This document shows positions 41,805-50,781 of a DNA stretch of 64,000 nucleotides, piece after piece. The stretch is from Polaribacter marinaquae. Its GTDB lineage: Bacteria; Bacteroidota; Bacteroidia; Flavobacteriales; Flavobacteriaceae. The notes below the pieces were generated by a model. It did no database searches and had not been told where the DNA came from. It saw nothing but the letters and a program-made list of their open reading frames with translations. The first letter of the stretch is position 1; every line of letters begins with the position of its first letter. The translations under genes were made by a program, and so were the position numbers. The DNA lies in NCBI RefSeq assembly GCF_038019025.1, contig NZ_CP150496.1, positions 1,504,001-1,568,000 of the forward strand, read 5' to 3'.

Positions 41805-44285
41805 ATGACAAAAAAAATACTTACTAGGCTGCTTTTAGTAGCTTTCGTATTTGGTTTTTCTACTGAATCTTCTGCTCAATTTTGGAAGAAAAAGAAAAAA
41901 GAAGCACCGAAAACTGCAGCAAAACCGAAACCTAAACCTAAAAAAGGTGGAATTCAGCCTTATAGTAAGGTAGTAACCAAAGAACACAAAACAGACGAAG
42001 GTTTGTTTAAAGTGCACCAAAAAGATAATTCTTATTTATTTGAAATACCAGATTCTCTTTTAAGAAGAGAAATGTTAATGGTAACAAGAATTGCTAAAAC
42101 TGCCAGCGGTATTGGTTTTGGTGGTGGTAAAACAAACACACAAGTTTTACGTTGGGAGAAAAAAAATAAACAAATCTTATTAAGAGTTGTTTCGCATAGC
42201 GTTGTTGCAGATACTTTGTTACCTGTGCACGAAGCGGTAGTAAACTCTAACTTAGAACCAATTTTATTTTCTTTTCCTATCAAAGCATTTAGTAAAGATT
42301 CTACTGCAACTGTTATAGATGCAACTTCTTTATTTTCTACAGATGTAAAACCTTTAGGTTTCCCTAATTTTTACAGAAGAGCTTACCAAGCTACTAGAAT
42401 GGATAAGACTCGTTCTTACATAGATAGAGTAAGTAGTTACCCAAGAAACATAGAAGTAAGACATGTAAAAACTTACTTTGCAAACAAAGCGCCATCTAAT
42501 AGTGCGGTTGGTTCTATTACTTTAGAAATGAGTAATTCTATGGTTTTATTACCAAAAGTACCAATGAAACGTAGATATTTTGACGAACGTGTTGGTTGGT
42601 TTGCTAGAGGTCAAACAGATTATGGTTTAAAAGATCAAAAAAGTAAAACGGTTAGATATTTAGATAGATATCGTTTAGAAGTTAAAGATGAAGATATCGA
42701 GAAATTTAAAAGAGGAGAATTAGTAGAGCCTAAAAAACAAATTGTTTATTACGTAGATAGAGCAACTCCTAAAGAATGGGTACCATATATTATACAAGGT
42801 GTTAACGACTGGCAAGTAGCTTTTGAAGCAGCTGGTTTTAAAAATGCTATTGTTGGTAAAATGGCACCAACTAAAGAAGAAGATCCAGAGTATAGCCCAG
42901 AAGATGTGCGTTATTCTGTAATTAGATATTTAGCATCTCCGATTCCTAATGCAAACGGACCTCACGTAAGTGACCCAAGATCTGGAGAGATTTTAGAATC
43001 TGATATTAACTGGTATCATAATGTAATGACTTTATTACACAACTGGTTTTTTGTACAAACAGCTGCAATTAACGAAGACGCAAGAAGCAATAACTTTAAG
43101 ACAGAAACTATGGGACGTTTAATTCGTTTTGTTTCTTCTCACGAATTAGGTCATACTTTAGGTTTACCTCATAACATGGGAAGTTCTGTAGCTTATCCTG
43201 TAGACTCTTTACGTTCTGCAACTTTTACAAAAAAATATGGTACTGCCCCATCTATTATGGATTATGCTCGTTTTAACTATGTTGCACAACCAGAAGATAA
43301 AGGTGTTGCTTTAATGCCAGACATTGGTCCTTATGATAAATACTCTATCAATTGGGGTTATAGACCAATTTTAGACAAGACTGCCGAAGAAGAAAAAGAA
43401 ACTTTAGATAAGTGGATTTTAGATAAAGCAGACAACCCAATGTATCATTTTGGTCGTCAGCAATTTGGCGTTGTAGATCCAAGTGCACAAACTGAAGATT
43501 TAGGAGACGACGCTATTAAGGCGAGTGATTATGGTATTAAAAATTTAAAAAGAATTTTACCTAGATTAGAAGAGTGGACTACAGAAAAAGGACAGACTTA
43601 TGACGAAATGGCTACAATGTATGGTCAAGTTATTGGTCAGTTTGGTAGATACATGGGACATGTTTCTTCTAATGTTGGTGGTATTTACGAAAACTATAAA
43701 ACTGCAGATCAAGAAGGTGCTGTTTACACACATGTAGACAAAGCACATCAAAAAGCAGCTTTAAAATTTGTAATCAATCAATTATTTAAAACCCCTACTT
43801 GGATGTTAGACAAAGACCTTTTCTCTAAAACACAATCTAGTGGTGCTTTAGAAAGAGTTAGATCTTTACAAGTAAGAACTTTAAATAGTCTTTTAAGTGC
43901 AGATAGAATGGCACGTATGATAGAAAATGAAACTTTAAATGGCGCTAAAGCTTACAATTTAGTTTCTATGTTTTCTGATGTAAGAAAAGGTATTTGGTCT
44001 GAATTATATAGCGGTAGAACTATAGATACATATAGAAGAAATCTTCAAAAAGCACATGTAGAGCGTTTAGACTTTTTATTAAACGATGCTAAAAACCAAA
44101 GAGGACGTTTTGGAACACCATCTGTAAATGTTGGTCAGTCTGATATTAAATCTTTTGCAAGAGGAGAATTAACTAGATTAAAAAGAGATGTTAGAAATGC
44201 AGCTTCAAGAGCTTCTAACACAACTTCTCGTTACCACTTACAAGATGTTTTAGCTAGAATTGAAGTAGCTTTAGATCCAAAGTAA
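41805..44285 (+). CDS. Secreted zinc-dependent metalloprotease (DUF5117/DUF5118 type)
   Basis: 826 residues. A signal peptide (~1-25, SSAQ end) is followed by a Lys/Pro-rich stretch (FWKKKKKEAPKT, KPKPKPKK). A long N-terminal DUF5118/DUF5117-like region leads to the metzincin-type zinc site HELGHTLGLPH (H446, E447, H450, H456) and a Met-turn SIMDYARFNYVAQ about 35 residues on. The C-terminal third is helical with many Arg. Extracytoplasmic peptidase of a Bacteroidota-enriched family; its substrates are unknown to me. Monocistronic, with a terminator after it. Confidence 0.88.
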   Translation: MTKKILTRLLLVAFVFGFSTESSAQFWKKKKKEAPKTAAKPKPKPKKGGIQPYSKVVTKEHKTDEGLFKVHQKDNSYLFEIPDSLLRREMLMVTRIAKTASGIGFGGGKTNTQVLRWEKKNKQILLRVVSHSVVADTLLPVHEAVVNSNLEPILFSFPIKAFSKDSTATVIDATSLFSTDVKPLGFPNFYRRAYQATRMDKTRSYIDRVSSYPRNIEVRHVKTYFANKAPSNSAVGSITLEMSNSMVLLPKVPMKRRYFDERVGWFARGQTDYGLKDQKSKTVRYLDRYRLEVKDEDIEKFKRGELVEPKKQIVYYVDRATPKEWVPYIIQGVNDWQVAFEAAGFKNAIVGKMAPTKEEDPEYSPEDVRYSVIRYLASPIPNANGPHVSDPRSGEILESDINWYHNVMTLLHNWFFVQTAAINEDARSNNFKTETMGRLIRFVSSHELGHTLGLPHNMGSSVAYPVDSLRSATFTKKYGTAPSIMDYARFNYVAQPEDKGVALMPDIGPYDKYSINWGYRPILDKTAEEEKETLDKWILDKADNPMYHFGRQQFGVVDPSAQTEDLGDDAIKASDYGIKNLKRILPRLEEWTTEKGQTYDEMATMYGQVIGQFGRYMGHVSSNVGGIYENYKTADQEGAVYTHVDKAHQKAALKFVINQLFKTPTWMLDKDLFSKTQSSGALERVRSLQVRTLNSLLSADRMARMIENETLNGAKAYNLVSMFSDVRKGIWSELYSGRTIDTYRRNLQKAHVERLDFLLNDAKNQRGRFGTPSVNVGQSDIKSFARGELTRLKRDVRNAASRASNTTSRYHLQDVLARIEVALDPK

Positions 44286-44306
44286 GAAAAAAATTAATGT
44301 TCATTT

Positions 44307-44339
44307 AAAAAACCACGCCCAATTTTGGCGTGGTTTTTG
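44307..44339 (+). terminator. Terminator after the metalloprotease gene
   Basis: AAAACCACGCC and GGCGTGGTTTTT arms with a short AT loop, 22 nt after the stop. Confidence 0.9.
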
Positions 44340-44362
44340 CTTTTTAAATCGAAAAAAATAGC

Positions 44363-45946
44363 ATGAAAAAAATTACCTTTTTATTTTTTCTTACCTCGTT
44401 TGTAAACTTTTCGCAAGAAAAAATCTCTTTTAAAGTTTTAGATAAACAAACTAAAAAACCCGTTGTATATGCAACGGTTATGTTAAAAAAAATAAAAAGA
44501 GGCACGCATGCAGATGTAAATGGTAAATTTCAAATTCCAATAAAATATAAATCAAACGGAATTATAAGAATTTCTTCTATCGGCTATAAAACCAAAGAAA
44601 TTAAATTATCAGCATTAAAAAATAAAAAAGAGCATATAGTTTATTTAACTGTTTATAATAACAGTCTTAACGAGGTAGTCATTTCAACATCAATAAAGAA
44701 AAGAAAGAAAAAACTTTTAGGTGTACAAATTGTTAGAAAAGCAATAGAAAACATCTTAAATAACTACCCTACAGAACCACATTCTTATATTGGTTATTAC
44801 AGAGATTACCAACAACCAGTTGGAGACTCTTATCAGAAAAAAAATAATTATAAAGAAAAAATAGATTACATAAATGTTAACGAAGCAATAATTGAAACTT
44901 TTGACAATGGTTTTAAAACTGATAAATTAAAGAGTAAAAAAAATCAATCTTTATTATATAATTACATTGAAAACGATAAATTTATTAAAGATTCTACACT
45001 TACAATACCTTATGATAATGCTGATAAGAAATTTTCAGAAAGCGTATATATTAGTCCGTTAGGTGGTAATGAATTAAATATTTTATCCTTAACAAACACA
45101 ATTAGAAATTACAATAAAATGTCTTTTTCTTTTAGCAATACATTTAACAAGCATTTTATTAGAAATCATAAATTTAAACTTAAAAAAATTATTTATTCTG
45201 ATAAATCACCATTGTACGAAGTAACTTTTAACTCGATTAAAGGAAAAACTAGTTACGAATATGCAGCTTACGGAACCATTTATATTTCTAAACAAGATTT
45301 TGCAATTCATAAATTAAACTACAATTTGTATTACAGATTCAAAAAGAATCCGCAGTACTCTGTTACCATAGCATACAAACCTATTAAAGACAAAATGTAT
45401 TTGAACTACATTACTTTTAATAATTTTTTTGAAGCAACAAATGGTAACTATTTTAAAATTGATAAAACAACATTTAACAAAAAAAATAAAACTTTTAAGG
45501 TTTCTTTTAACAGACCAATCAATTTAAGAAGTATAACACCAATAAGGTCGAAATTTAAAATTTATTATAAGAACCAAAAATTAAAAATTAAAGATGTACA
45601 AGCTAGTATAGAAAATTCAAGAACTCTAACTATTCATATTGATAAAGAATCAATAGAAAAAATGGATTTAAATAATAGCGATACTGATAGCAACTATGCA
45701 AACAATTTTGTTTTTGATATTACAAATATAAAAGACATCGGAGGCTTTAAAATTAATGAAAGAGCAAGTTTAAAGCTAAACCAATATAGAGAATTTTTTG
45801 TACAAGAAGTCTTCGAGCATAAACTTTTACCCGTACAAAAAGAGTTTGTAAACAAGAGTTTACCTTTGTCTAAGTCTAAAGTAACCGATTTAAAATTAGA
45901 GAATGATTATTGGATAAATACACCTTTAAAATCTTCTAAAAATTAA
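44363..45946 (+). CDS. Carboxypeptidase-like regulatory domain protein
   Basis: 527 residues. Signal peptide (residues 1-18, ending VNFSQ). Residues ~20-110 are the CarboxypepD_reg-like beta sandwich: VLDKQTKKPVVYATVMLKK, HADVNGKFQIP, IRISSIGYKTKEI. A conserved region follows, starting KLLGVQIVRKAIENILNNYP and YIGYYRDYQ, and the remainder is beta-rich. Very high Lys and Asn. The family is common in Bacteroidota envelopes; exact role unknown. Related in type to the cut gene at the left window edge. Confidence 0.75.
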   Translation: MKKITFLFFLTSFVNFSQEKISFKVLDKQTKKPVVYATVMLKKIKRGTHADVNGKFQIPIKYKSNGIIRISSIGYKTKEIKLSALKNKKEHIVYLTVYNNSLNEVVISTSIKKRKKKLLGVQIVRKAIENILNNYPTEPHSYIGYYRDYQQPVGDSYQKKNNYKEKIDYINVNEAIIETFDNGFKTDKLKSKKNQSLLYNYIENDKFIKDSTLTIPYDNADKKFSESVYISPLGGNELNILSLTNTIRNYNKMSFSFSNTFNKHFIRNHKFKLKKIIYSDKSPLYEVTFNSIKGKTSYEYAAYGTIYISKQDFAIHKLNYNLYYRFKKNPQYSVTIAYKPIKDKMYLNYITFNNFFEATNGNYFKIDKTTFNKKNKTFKVSFNRPINLRSITPIRSKFKIYYKNQKLKIKDVQASIENSRTLTIHIDKESIEKMDLNNSDTDSNYANNFVFDITNIKDIGGFKINERASLKLNQYREFFVQEVFEHKLLPVQKEFVNKSLPLSKSKVTDLKLENDYWINTPLKSSKN

Positions 45947-45989
45947 TAGATTCGATATTTATATTTAGTATTTCCTTTAAAAAGTATTC

Positions 45990-45997
45990 TATATTTG
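45990..45997 (+). promoter_or_regulatory. Putative -7 element of the dus gene
   Basis: TATATTTG (TAnnTTTG), 16 nt before the ATG at 46014. Confidence 0.5.
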
Positions 45998-46013
45998 CAG
46001 CTCAATATTTGTC

Positions 46014-46967
46014 ATGAGTCAAACATTACTTTCTTCTCCTTTACAAGGTTTTACAGATTATAAATTTAGAAATGCTTTCAATCATTTTTTTGGCGGAATC
46101 GATACGTTCTACGCTCCTTATATTCGATTAAACGGCAAACTTGTTATTAAAAATTCTTACAAGCGAGATATTGAATTGGCAAATAATACAACGCTAGAAG
46201 TTATTCCGCAAATTATTACAAATGATGTTGATGAGTTTTTATTTGTTGCAAAATATATAAGAGAATTAGGCTACAAAGAATTAAACTGGAATCTTGGTTG
46301 CCCTTATCCAATGGTTACCAAACGTGGTATGGGTTCTGGTTTAATTGCAGATCCAGAAAAAATAAATAATATTCTTCATAAAGTTCATAATGAATCTGAT
46401 GTTTTGGTTTCGATGAAAATGAGAATGGGTTATGAAAATCCTGAAGAAATTTTAAAAACTTTACCTGTTTTAGACAAGTACCCTCTTAAAAACATTGCAA
46501 TTCATGCAAGAATTGGAAAGCAGTTGTATAAAGGCGGAACAGATTTAGATTCTTTTCAGAAATGTATCGACAATACAAAACACAAATTATATTATAATGG
46601 CGATGTTACCTCTGTAAATGCCTTTAAAAAGCTACAAGAAAGATTCCCTACAATAGATCATTGGATGATTGGTAGAGGCTTAATTGCTGATCCTTTTTTA
46701 CCTAATATGATTAAGAAAGATACTTTAGAATATCCAAAAAATAGATTTGATATTTTTAATGAATTTCACGATCGTATTTTTACTGAATATGATGCAGCTT
46801 TATCTGGACCAACTCCCATTAAAATGAAGATGCTTGGTTTCTGGGAATATTTTTCTAAAAGTTTTGCCAATCCGCAAAAAACCTATAAAAAAATTAAAAA
46901 AGCTCAAAACGTAAAAAAATACGAAATTGCAGTTAGAGAAATTTTTAAAGAAGCTAAAAACGGTTAA
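46014..46967 (+). CDS. tRNA-dihydrouridine synthase
   Basis: 317 residues. FMN enzyme that reduces uridine in tRNA D-loops. TIM-barrel motifs: SPLQGFTDYKFRNAF at the N-terminus, NLGCPYPMVTKRGMGSGLI near residue 95 with the catalytic Cys, VSMKMRMGYE, IAIHARIGKQLYKG, YYNGDV and MIGRGLIADPFL. Which Dus subfamily (target position) cannot be told by eye. Converges on the MscS gene with a 7-nt gap. Confidence 0.92.
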   Translation: MSQTLLSSPLQGFTDYKFRNAFNHFFGGIDTFYAPYIRLNGKLVIKNSYKRDIELANNTTLEVIPQIITNDVDEFLFVAKYIRELGYKELNWNLGCPYPMVTKRGMGSGLIADPEKINNILHKVHNESDVLVSMKMRMGYENPEEILKTLPVLDKYPLKNIAIHARIGKQLYKGGTDLDSFQKCIDNTKHKLYYNGDVTSVNAFKKLQERFPTIDHWMIGRGLIADPFLPNMIKKDTLEYPKNRFDIFNEFHDRIFTEYDAALSGPTPIKMKMLGFWEYFSKSFANPQKTYKKIKKAQNVKKYEIAVREIFKEAKNG

Positions 46968-46974
46968 TTAAAAA

Positions 46975-48603
46975 TTAATCTTCTTTAGGGTTTTCTTTAT
47001 TAAATTCTTCTAAAACTTTTGTAATTGCGGTATCTATTCTACCAGCATCCGTGTTATATTTAGGATTTAAACCTTGTTTCTCTGGAAAATGCTCTATAGT
47101 AACTGTTGTAGACGGAAAAGCAAAATCTACTCCTAATTCTTTTGCCAACTTTACTATTGCAATGTGTAATCGATGTTTAGAAGATTGCTCTACACCCCAA
47201 GCCAAACTTTTAAAGTATACATTTACCATTACCAACAATGCCGAATCTCCAAAACCAGTAAATTCTACATTGTAAGAATCTGATCTTGTTTCTGGATGTG
47301 CAATAATTATTTCTCTTACACCTTTTACAAATGCCTCGATTAATTCTGGCGGAGTATCATAGCGCAAACCTAAATTTGTGTTATAACGTCTAAACAAACG
47401 TAAACCTTTGTTATTGATAACAATTTCTGATAGTTTACTATTTGGTATTTGGTATACAGATGTATCTGCTGCACGCACACTTGTAGATCTAAAACCTACT
47501 TTTTCTACAGTACCAACAACTTCTCCGGCTTCAATCCAATCTTCTATATGAAACGGTTTGTCTAAAAAAATCATAATTGTACCAATTAGATTTTTTACTG
47601 TGTCTTGAGACGCCAAAGCAACAGCTAAACCACCAATAGTAGCACCTGCTAAAATTGTTGTAGTATCTACACCAAATAAAGCTACTAACCTTAAAACACC
47701 AATAAATATAACCAAGCCAACAAAGAAGTTGTGTAGAATTGGAGATAATTGATCGTCTAATCGGTTATGTGTTTTTTCTGTAAAAACACTGTAAAACTTC
47801 ATTAAAACATGAACTAAATTTATTAAAACGTATGTCCAAAAAACAACCTTAGCAATATCTATAAACAAGAAAACCCATTTATTAATTTCTAAACTAAAGT
47901 ATAACGAAGGAAAAACACTATCTAAAAAACTAATAGCAATTAATAAACTAATTGGTCTTGCCAATTTTTTTAAAGATTGATCAAAAGTAATATCTGTAGT
48001 TTTCGTAATTTTTTGCTGTATTCTATTTAAAATTACAAACGTTAATTTTCTAAAAACAAAAAATATAAGTACGGTTAATACCATAAAAATAAGCACAGAA
48101 AATAATTGCCAATATTCTATGGTCCATAATTTTTTATGTCCAAATTCTGGAATAAAATCTTGAATCTTTTGAACATACCAAGGAAAAACAGCATTGTATA
48201 AACTATCTATTTTAGCAACCGTTTCAGAAGAATAATACCATTTGTTTTCTATTTTTTCTACAGATATTTCTGGCATTCGCTGCGGAAAAGGTGTATATTT
48301 TTCATATGAAGAATATCGAACAGTATCTTTATAATTGGCGTTTTTTGGCACTTTATTAAAATCTACATAAAGACCTTTACCGTCTAAAACCTTTTTAATT
48401 CTTACAACTTTTTTTATCGCTTCTTTTTCTGGTAAACCTAAAATTGTCTTAGCAGATTTTTTAGGCTGATAAGAATCTGATTGTAAAAAATATAAATGCG
48501 TATACAAAGTAGCATTAGGGTTACTTAAATCGACTCTTACAGAATCTTTTTGAGCGTTTATTATAAATGATACTAAAAATAATAACCAAAATATTTTACG
48601 CAT
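46975..48603 (-). CDS. Mechanosensitive ion channel, MscS family
   Basis: 542 residues. Signal peptide (1-17, IINAQ), a periplasmic region to about residue 160, several membrane helices (~165-190, ~210-230, ~240-265, ~285-305), then the pore helix TM3 rich in Gly/Ala (ILAGATIGGLAVALASQDTVKNLIGTI). The beta domain DWIEAGEVVGTVEKVGFRSTSVR and a C-terminal alpha/beta domain follow. Opens under membrane tension to release solutes during hypo-osmotic shock. The extended N-terminal periplasmic part is longer than in E. coli MscS (286 residues). Confidence 0.9.
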   Translation of the reverse strand: MRKIFWLLFLVSFIINAQKDSVRVDLSNPNATLYTHLYFLQSDSYQPKKSAKTILGLPEKEAIKKVVRIKKVLDGKGLYVDFNKVPKNANYKDTVRYSSYEKYTPFPQRMPEISVEKIENKWYYSSETVAKIDSLYNAVFPWYVQKIQDFIPEFGHKKLWTIEYWQLFSVLIFMVLTVLIFFVFRKLTFVILNRIQQKITKTTDITFDQSLKKLARPISLLIAISFLDSVFPSLYFSLEINKWVFLFIDIAKVVFWTYVLINLVHVLMKFYSVFTEKTHNRLDDQLSPILHNFFVGLVIFIGVLRLVALFGVDTTTILAGATIGGLAVALASQDTVKNLIGTIMIFLDKPFHIEDWIEAGEVVGTVEKVGFRSTSVRAADTSVYQIPNSKLSEIVINNKGLRLFRRYNTNLGLRYDTPPELIEAFVKGVREIIIAHPETRSDSYNVEFTGFGDSALLVMVNVYFKSLAWGVEQSSKHRLHIAIVKLAKELGVDFAFPSTTVTIEHFPEKQGLNPKYNTDAGRIDTAITKVLEEFNKENPKED

Positions 48604-48639
48604 AGAAATAATAATTTTGAAAAATTTAATTACAAATTT

Positions 48640-48663
48640 AAACCTTTTGACTTTTTTACAGTC
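48640..48663 (+). promoter_or_regulatory. ECF-type promoter, copy A (in front of the candidate sRNA)
   Basis: AAACCTTTT, 12 nt, GTC, 2 nt, then AGAAGTATAAA. The AACC...GTC pair with 16 nt between is the layout of ECF sigma factor promoters. The same blocks and spacing occur at 48839-48862 before the Spy-like gene. Confidence 0.55.
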
Positions 48664-48669
48664 AAAGAA

Positions 48670-48792
48670 GTATAAATATTAAAAAAATAAAACACTTACA
48701 ACAATAATAAAGCTTAACAGTTGCTAATTTTTTGGGTTGATTAATTAGTATATTGTAATACTCGAATTCTTAATTGAATTCGAGTTTTTTTT
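48670..48792 (+). ncRNA. Candidate ~120-nt small RNA
   Basis: Bounded by ECF-type promoter copy A and a strong intrinsic terminator, with no ATG inside and no plausible reading frame. It lies between the divergent mscS and Spy-like genes. Expression is inferred only from the promoter and terminator. Confidence 0.45.
48760..48792 (+). terminator. Orphan intrinsic terminator
   Basis: ACTCGAATTC, loop, GAATTCGAGT followed by T8. No plus-strand gene precedes it closer than dus, 1.8 kb away behind the minus-strand mscS gene. Confidence 0.88.
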
Positions 48793-48838
48793 GCTTTAAA
48801 CACAAACCTTAAAATACTGTTAATTAGAAATATAAATT

Positions 48839-48862
48839 AAACCTTTTCAATTTTGCACAGTC
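48839..48862 (+). promoter_or_regulatory. ECF-type promoter, copy B (Spy-like gene)
   Basis: AAACCTTTT, 12 nt, GTC, 2 nt, AGAAGTATAAA: same blocks and spacings as copy A. The ATG of the gene is 40 nt after GTC. Confidence 0.6.
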
Positions 48863-48901
48863 TTAGAAGTATAAAATTAAAATAATTAAAAAGATAAAAA
48901 C

Positions 48902-49360
48902 ATGAAAAAATTAGCAAGCATTTTAGTATTCGTATTCGCATTTACAGTAAGTACGCAAGCCCAAAGAGGTAAAACTGATAAACGTGCAAGATTAACAACA
49001 GAACAACAAACAGAATTGACTGTTAAAAAAATGACCCTAGCTTTAGATTTATCTAGAAAGCAACAAAATCAAATTAAGCCTTTAATTTCTAATCAAATTG
49101 CAGAAAGAAAAGCCGAGATGGAAAAGAGAAAGAAAGCTAGAAAAGATAAAAAAGGACCTACTTCTGATGAAGTTTTTGAAATGCAAAATAAAAGATTAGA
49201 CGCTCAAATAGCAATGAGAAATAGCATGAAAGATATTTTAAACGACGAACAGTTTAAAAAATTTGAAAAAATGCACAAAAAAAGAGCTATGAAAGGTAAA
49301 AAAATGGCGAAAAGAAAAGGGATGAAAAACCGCAAAGAAGGTAGAAGAGTTAGAAAATAA
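48902..49360 (+). CDS. Small basic periplasmic protein, Spy/CpxP-like (DUF4890-like)
   Basis: 152 residues. Signal peptide MKKLASILVFVFAFTVSTQAQ, then an almost wholly helical, Lys/Arg-rich chain: LTTEQQTELTVKKMTLALDLSRKQQNQIKPLI, repeated E-K-R-K stretches, MKDILNDEQFKKFEKM, and a very basic tail. The LT..Q...L....L.L...Q...I pattern is that of Spy/CpxP-type periplasmic chaperones and the Bacteroidota DUF4890 group. Preceded by an ECF-type promoter, which fits an envelope-stress role, but this is inference. A terminator follows. Confidence 0.7.
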   Translation: MKKLASILVFVFAFTVSTQAQRGKTDKRARLTTEQQTELTVKKMTLALDLSRKQQNQIKPLISNQIAERKAEMEKRKKARKDKKGPTSDEVFEMQNKRLDAQIAMRNSMKDILNDEQFKKFEKMHKKRAMKGKKMAKRKGMKNRKEGRRVRK

Positions 49361-49382
49361 ATATTTGAATTAGTTGATTAAT

Positions 49383-49419
49383 AAAAAGACCAATTTCTGT
49401 TAAGAAATTGGTCTTTTTT
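49383..49419 (+). terminator. Terminator after the Spy-like gene
   Basis: AAAAAGACCAATTTCT and AGAAATTGGTCTTTTTT form a long stem with a short loop. Confidence 0.92.
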
Positions 49420-49437
49420 AATTTAAAAATCTTGGGA

Positions 49438-49520
49438 TTGCGTTAGGGATTGAAATGGCATCCTTTTTTGAGGAACGAAAAAAAGATATAATGTAAAGCC
49501 CGACCTTGTGTAACGCCAAA
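49438..49520 (+). repeat. Dispersed structured repeat, copy 2
   Basis: Plus orientation, starting GCGTTAGGGATTG and ending TAACGCC. Outer stem GCGTTA/TAACGC, adjoining GGG/CCC, inner hairpin ATCCTTTTTT / AAAAAAAGAT. About 75 percent identical to copy 1 by eye. It ends 5 nt before the stop of the convergent carbonic anhydrase gene. Confidence 0.85.
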
Positions 49521-49525
49521 AAAAA

Positions 49526-50041
49526 TTACTCTTTAAACCAGCTAGAATAGGTAACGTAATTGTCTGCAATTCTGTTTATTTCTCCAGAAATTAATTCTTC
49601 TGAAATATCTTTCACTTTTTTAGCAGGTACACCCGCGTAAATACTACCACTTTCTACTATTGTGTTTTTTGTAACTACAGCGCCTGCTGCAATTATAGAA
49701 TTAGATTCTACTACGCAATCATCCATAATAATACTTCCCATACCAACCAAAACATTGTCTTTAATTGTACAACCGTGCACAATTGCATTATGTCCAATAG
49801 ATACGTTATTGCCAATAGTTGTTGGCGATTTTTGATACGTTGCATGTATTACAGCGCCATCTTGAATATTTACTTTATTACCAATTTTTATAAAGTGTAC
49901 ATCGCCACGAATTACCGCATTATACCAAATTGAACATTCTTTACCTAAAGATACTTCGCCCAAAACTGTTGCATTTTCTGCTATAAAACAATCTGATGGA
50001 ATTTGTGGGTGTTTACCTCTTACTGGTTTTATTATTGCCAT
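49526..50041 (-). CDS. Gamma carbonic anhydrase family protein
   Basis: 171 residues from the ATG at 50041; a reading from 50119 would run into the response regulator gene and add a sequence foreign to the family. Left-handed beta-helix of hexapeptide repeats: NATVLGEVSLGKECSIWYNAVIRGDVHFIKIGNKVNIQDGAVIHATY. The three metal-ligand-type histidines appear in VIHATY, IGHNAIVHGC. Such proteins may hydrate CO2 or act as acyltransferase-like scaffolds (YrdA/PaaY type). Seven nt after the LytTR regulator gene, so same transcript. Confidence 0.85.
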   Translation of the reverse strand: MAIIKPVRGKHPQIPSDCFIAENATVLGEVSLGKECSIWYNAVIRGDVHFIKIGNKVNIQDGAVIHATYQKSPTTIGNNVSIGHNAIVHGCTIKDNVLVGMGSIIMDDCVVESNSIIAAGAVVTKNTIVESGSIYAGVPAKKVKDISEELISGEINRIADNYVTYSSWFKE

Positions 50042-50048
50042 ATTTTTT

Positions 50049-50780
50049 TTATTTAAAATAAGAGAGTAGGTTACTTTTTTGAGATGCAGAAACCAAAATT
50101 TCTTTTCCGTTTGATACAATAACGCTACCGCCTTTACCTTTTTTATATTTAATTATTGCGTTTACATTAACTAGATATGATTTATGTATTCTAACAAAAG
50201 TATATTCTTTTAAAATACCCTCGAAATGTTTTAGTGTTTTGCTAACTAGTTTTTTAGAATTAGATAAATGAATTTCTGTATAATTATCATCTGCTTTACA
50301 AAAAATAATATCGCTTACATCTAAAATTTCAAAACCATCTTGCTGCGGAATTGTAATTTTACCATGTACAGCTAAACTTTTTGTTTCTAGAATTTTATTT
50401 TGAAGTTGCTGTTCTTTTTGTTTAATTTCTAAAACAGTATTTACTGCTTTTATTAATTGATCTATAGAAATGGGTTTTAATAAATAATAACTTGCATTAT
50501 TATTTAATGCTTCTATTGCATAATGGTCGTAAGCTGTAACAAAAATGACTTCAAAAGTTCTATTTTCTATTTTTTCTAACAAATCGAACGCGTTACCAAA
50601 AGGCATTTCTACATCTAGAAAAACTAAATCTAAGTTGTGTTTATTTATTAAATTGTAACCTTCTTCTATGTTACTAGCTTCACCTAATAAATTAACATTA
50701 GGGCAATATTTACTTAAATAGTTTCGAATTATATCTCTACTAATTCCTTCGTCTTCTACTATAATTGCATTTAATTTCAT
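50049..50780 (-). CDS. LytTR-family response regulator
   Basis: 243 residues. Receiver domain with phospho-acceptor D56 in DLVFLDVEMPFGNAFDLL, preceding acidic pocket VEDE near residue 9, and conserved Thr/Lys in FVTAYDHYA and YLLKPIS. The C-terminal LytTR DNA-binding domain begins near residue 140: ILDVSDIIFCKADDNYTEIHLSN, FVRIHKSYLVN. Pairs with the adjacent histidine kinase, whose gene ends 1 nt before this start. Targets unknown. Confidence 0.93.
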   Translation of the reverse strand: MKLNAIIVEDEGISRDIIRNYLSKYCPNVNLLGEASNIEEGYNLINKHNLDLVFLDVEMPFGNAFDLLEKIENRTFEVIFVTAYDHYAIEALNNNASYYLLKPISIDQLIKAVNTVLEIKQKEQQLQNKILETKSLAVHGKITIPQQDGFEILDVSDIIFCKADDNYTEIHLSNSKKLVSKTLKHFEGILKEYTFVRIHKSYLVNVNAIIKYKKGKGGSVIVSNGKEILVSASQKSNLLSYFK

Positions 50781-50781
50781 T

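Noticed and set aside
50042..50119. N-terminal extension of the gamma carbonic anhydrase
   Set aside because: It overlaps the end of the response regulator gene and does not resemble the family; the ATG at 50041 gives the normal start.
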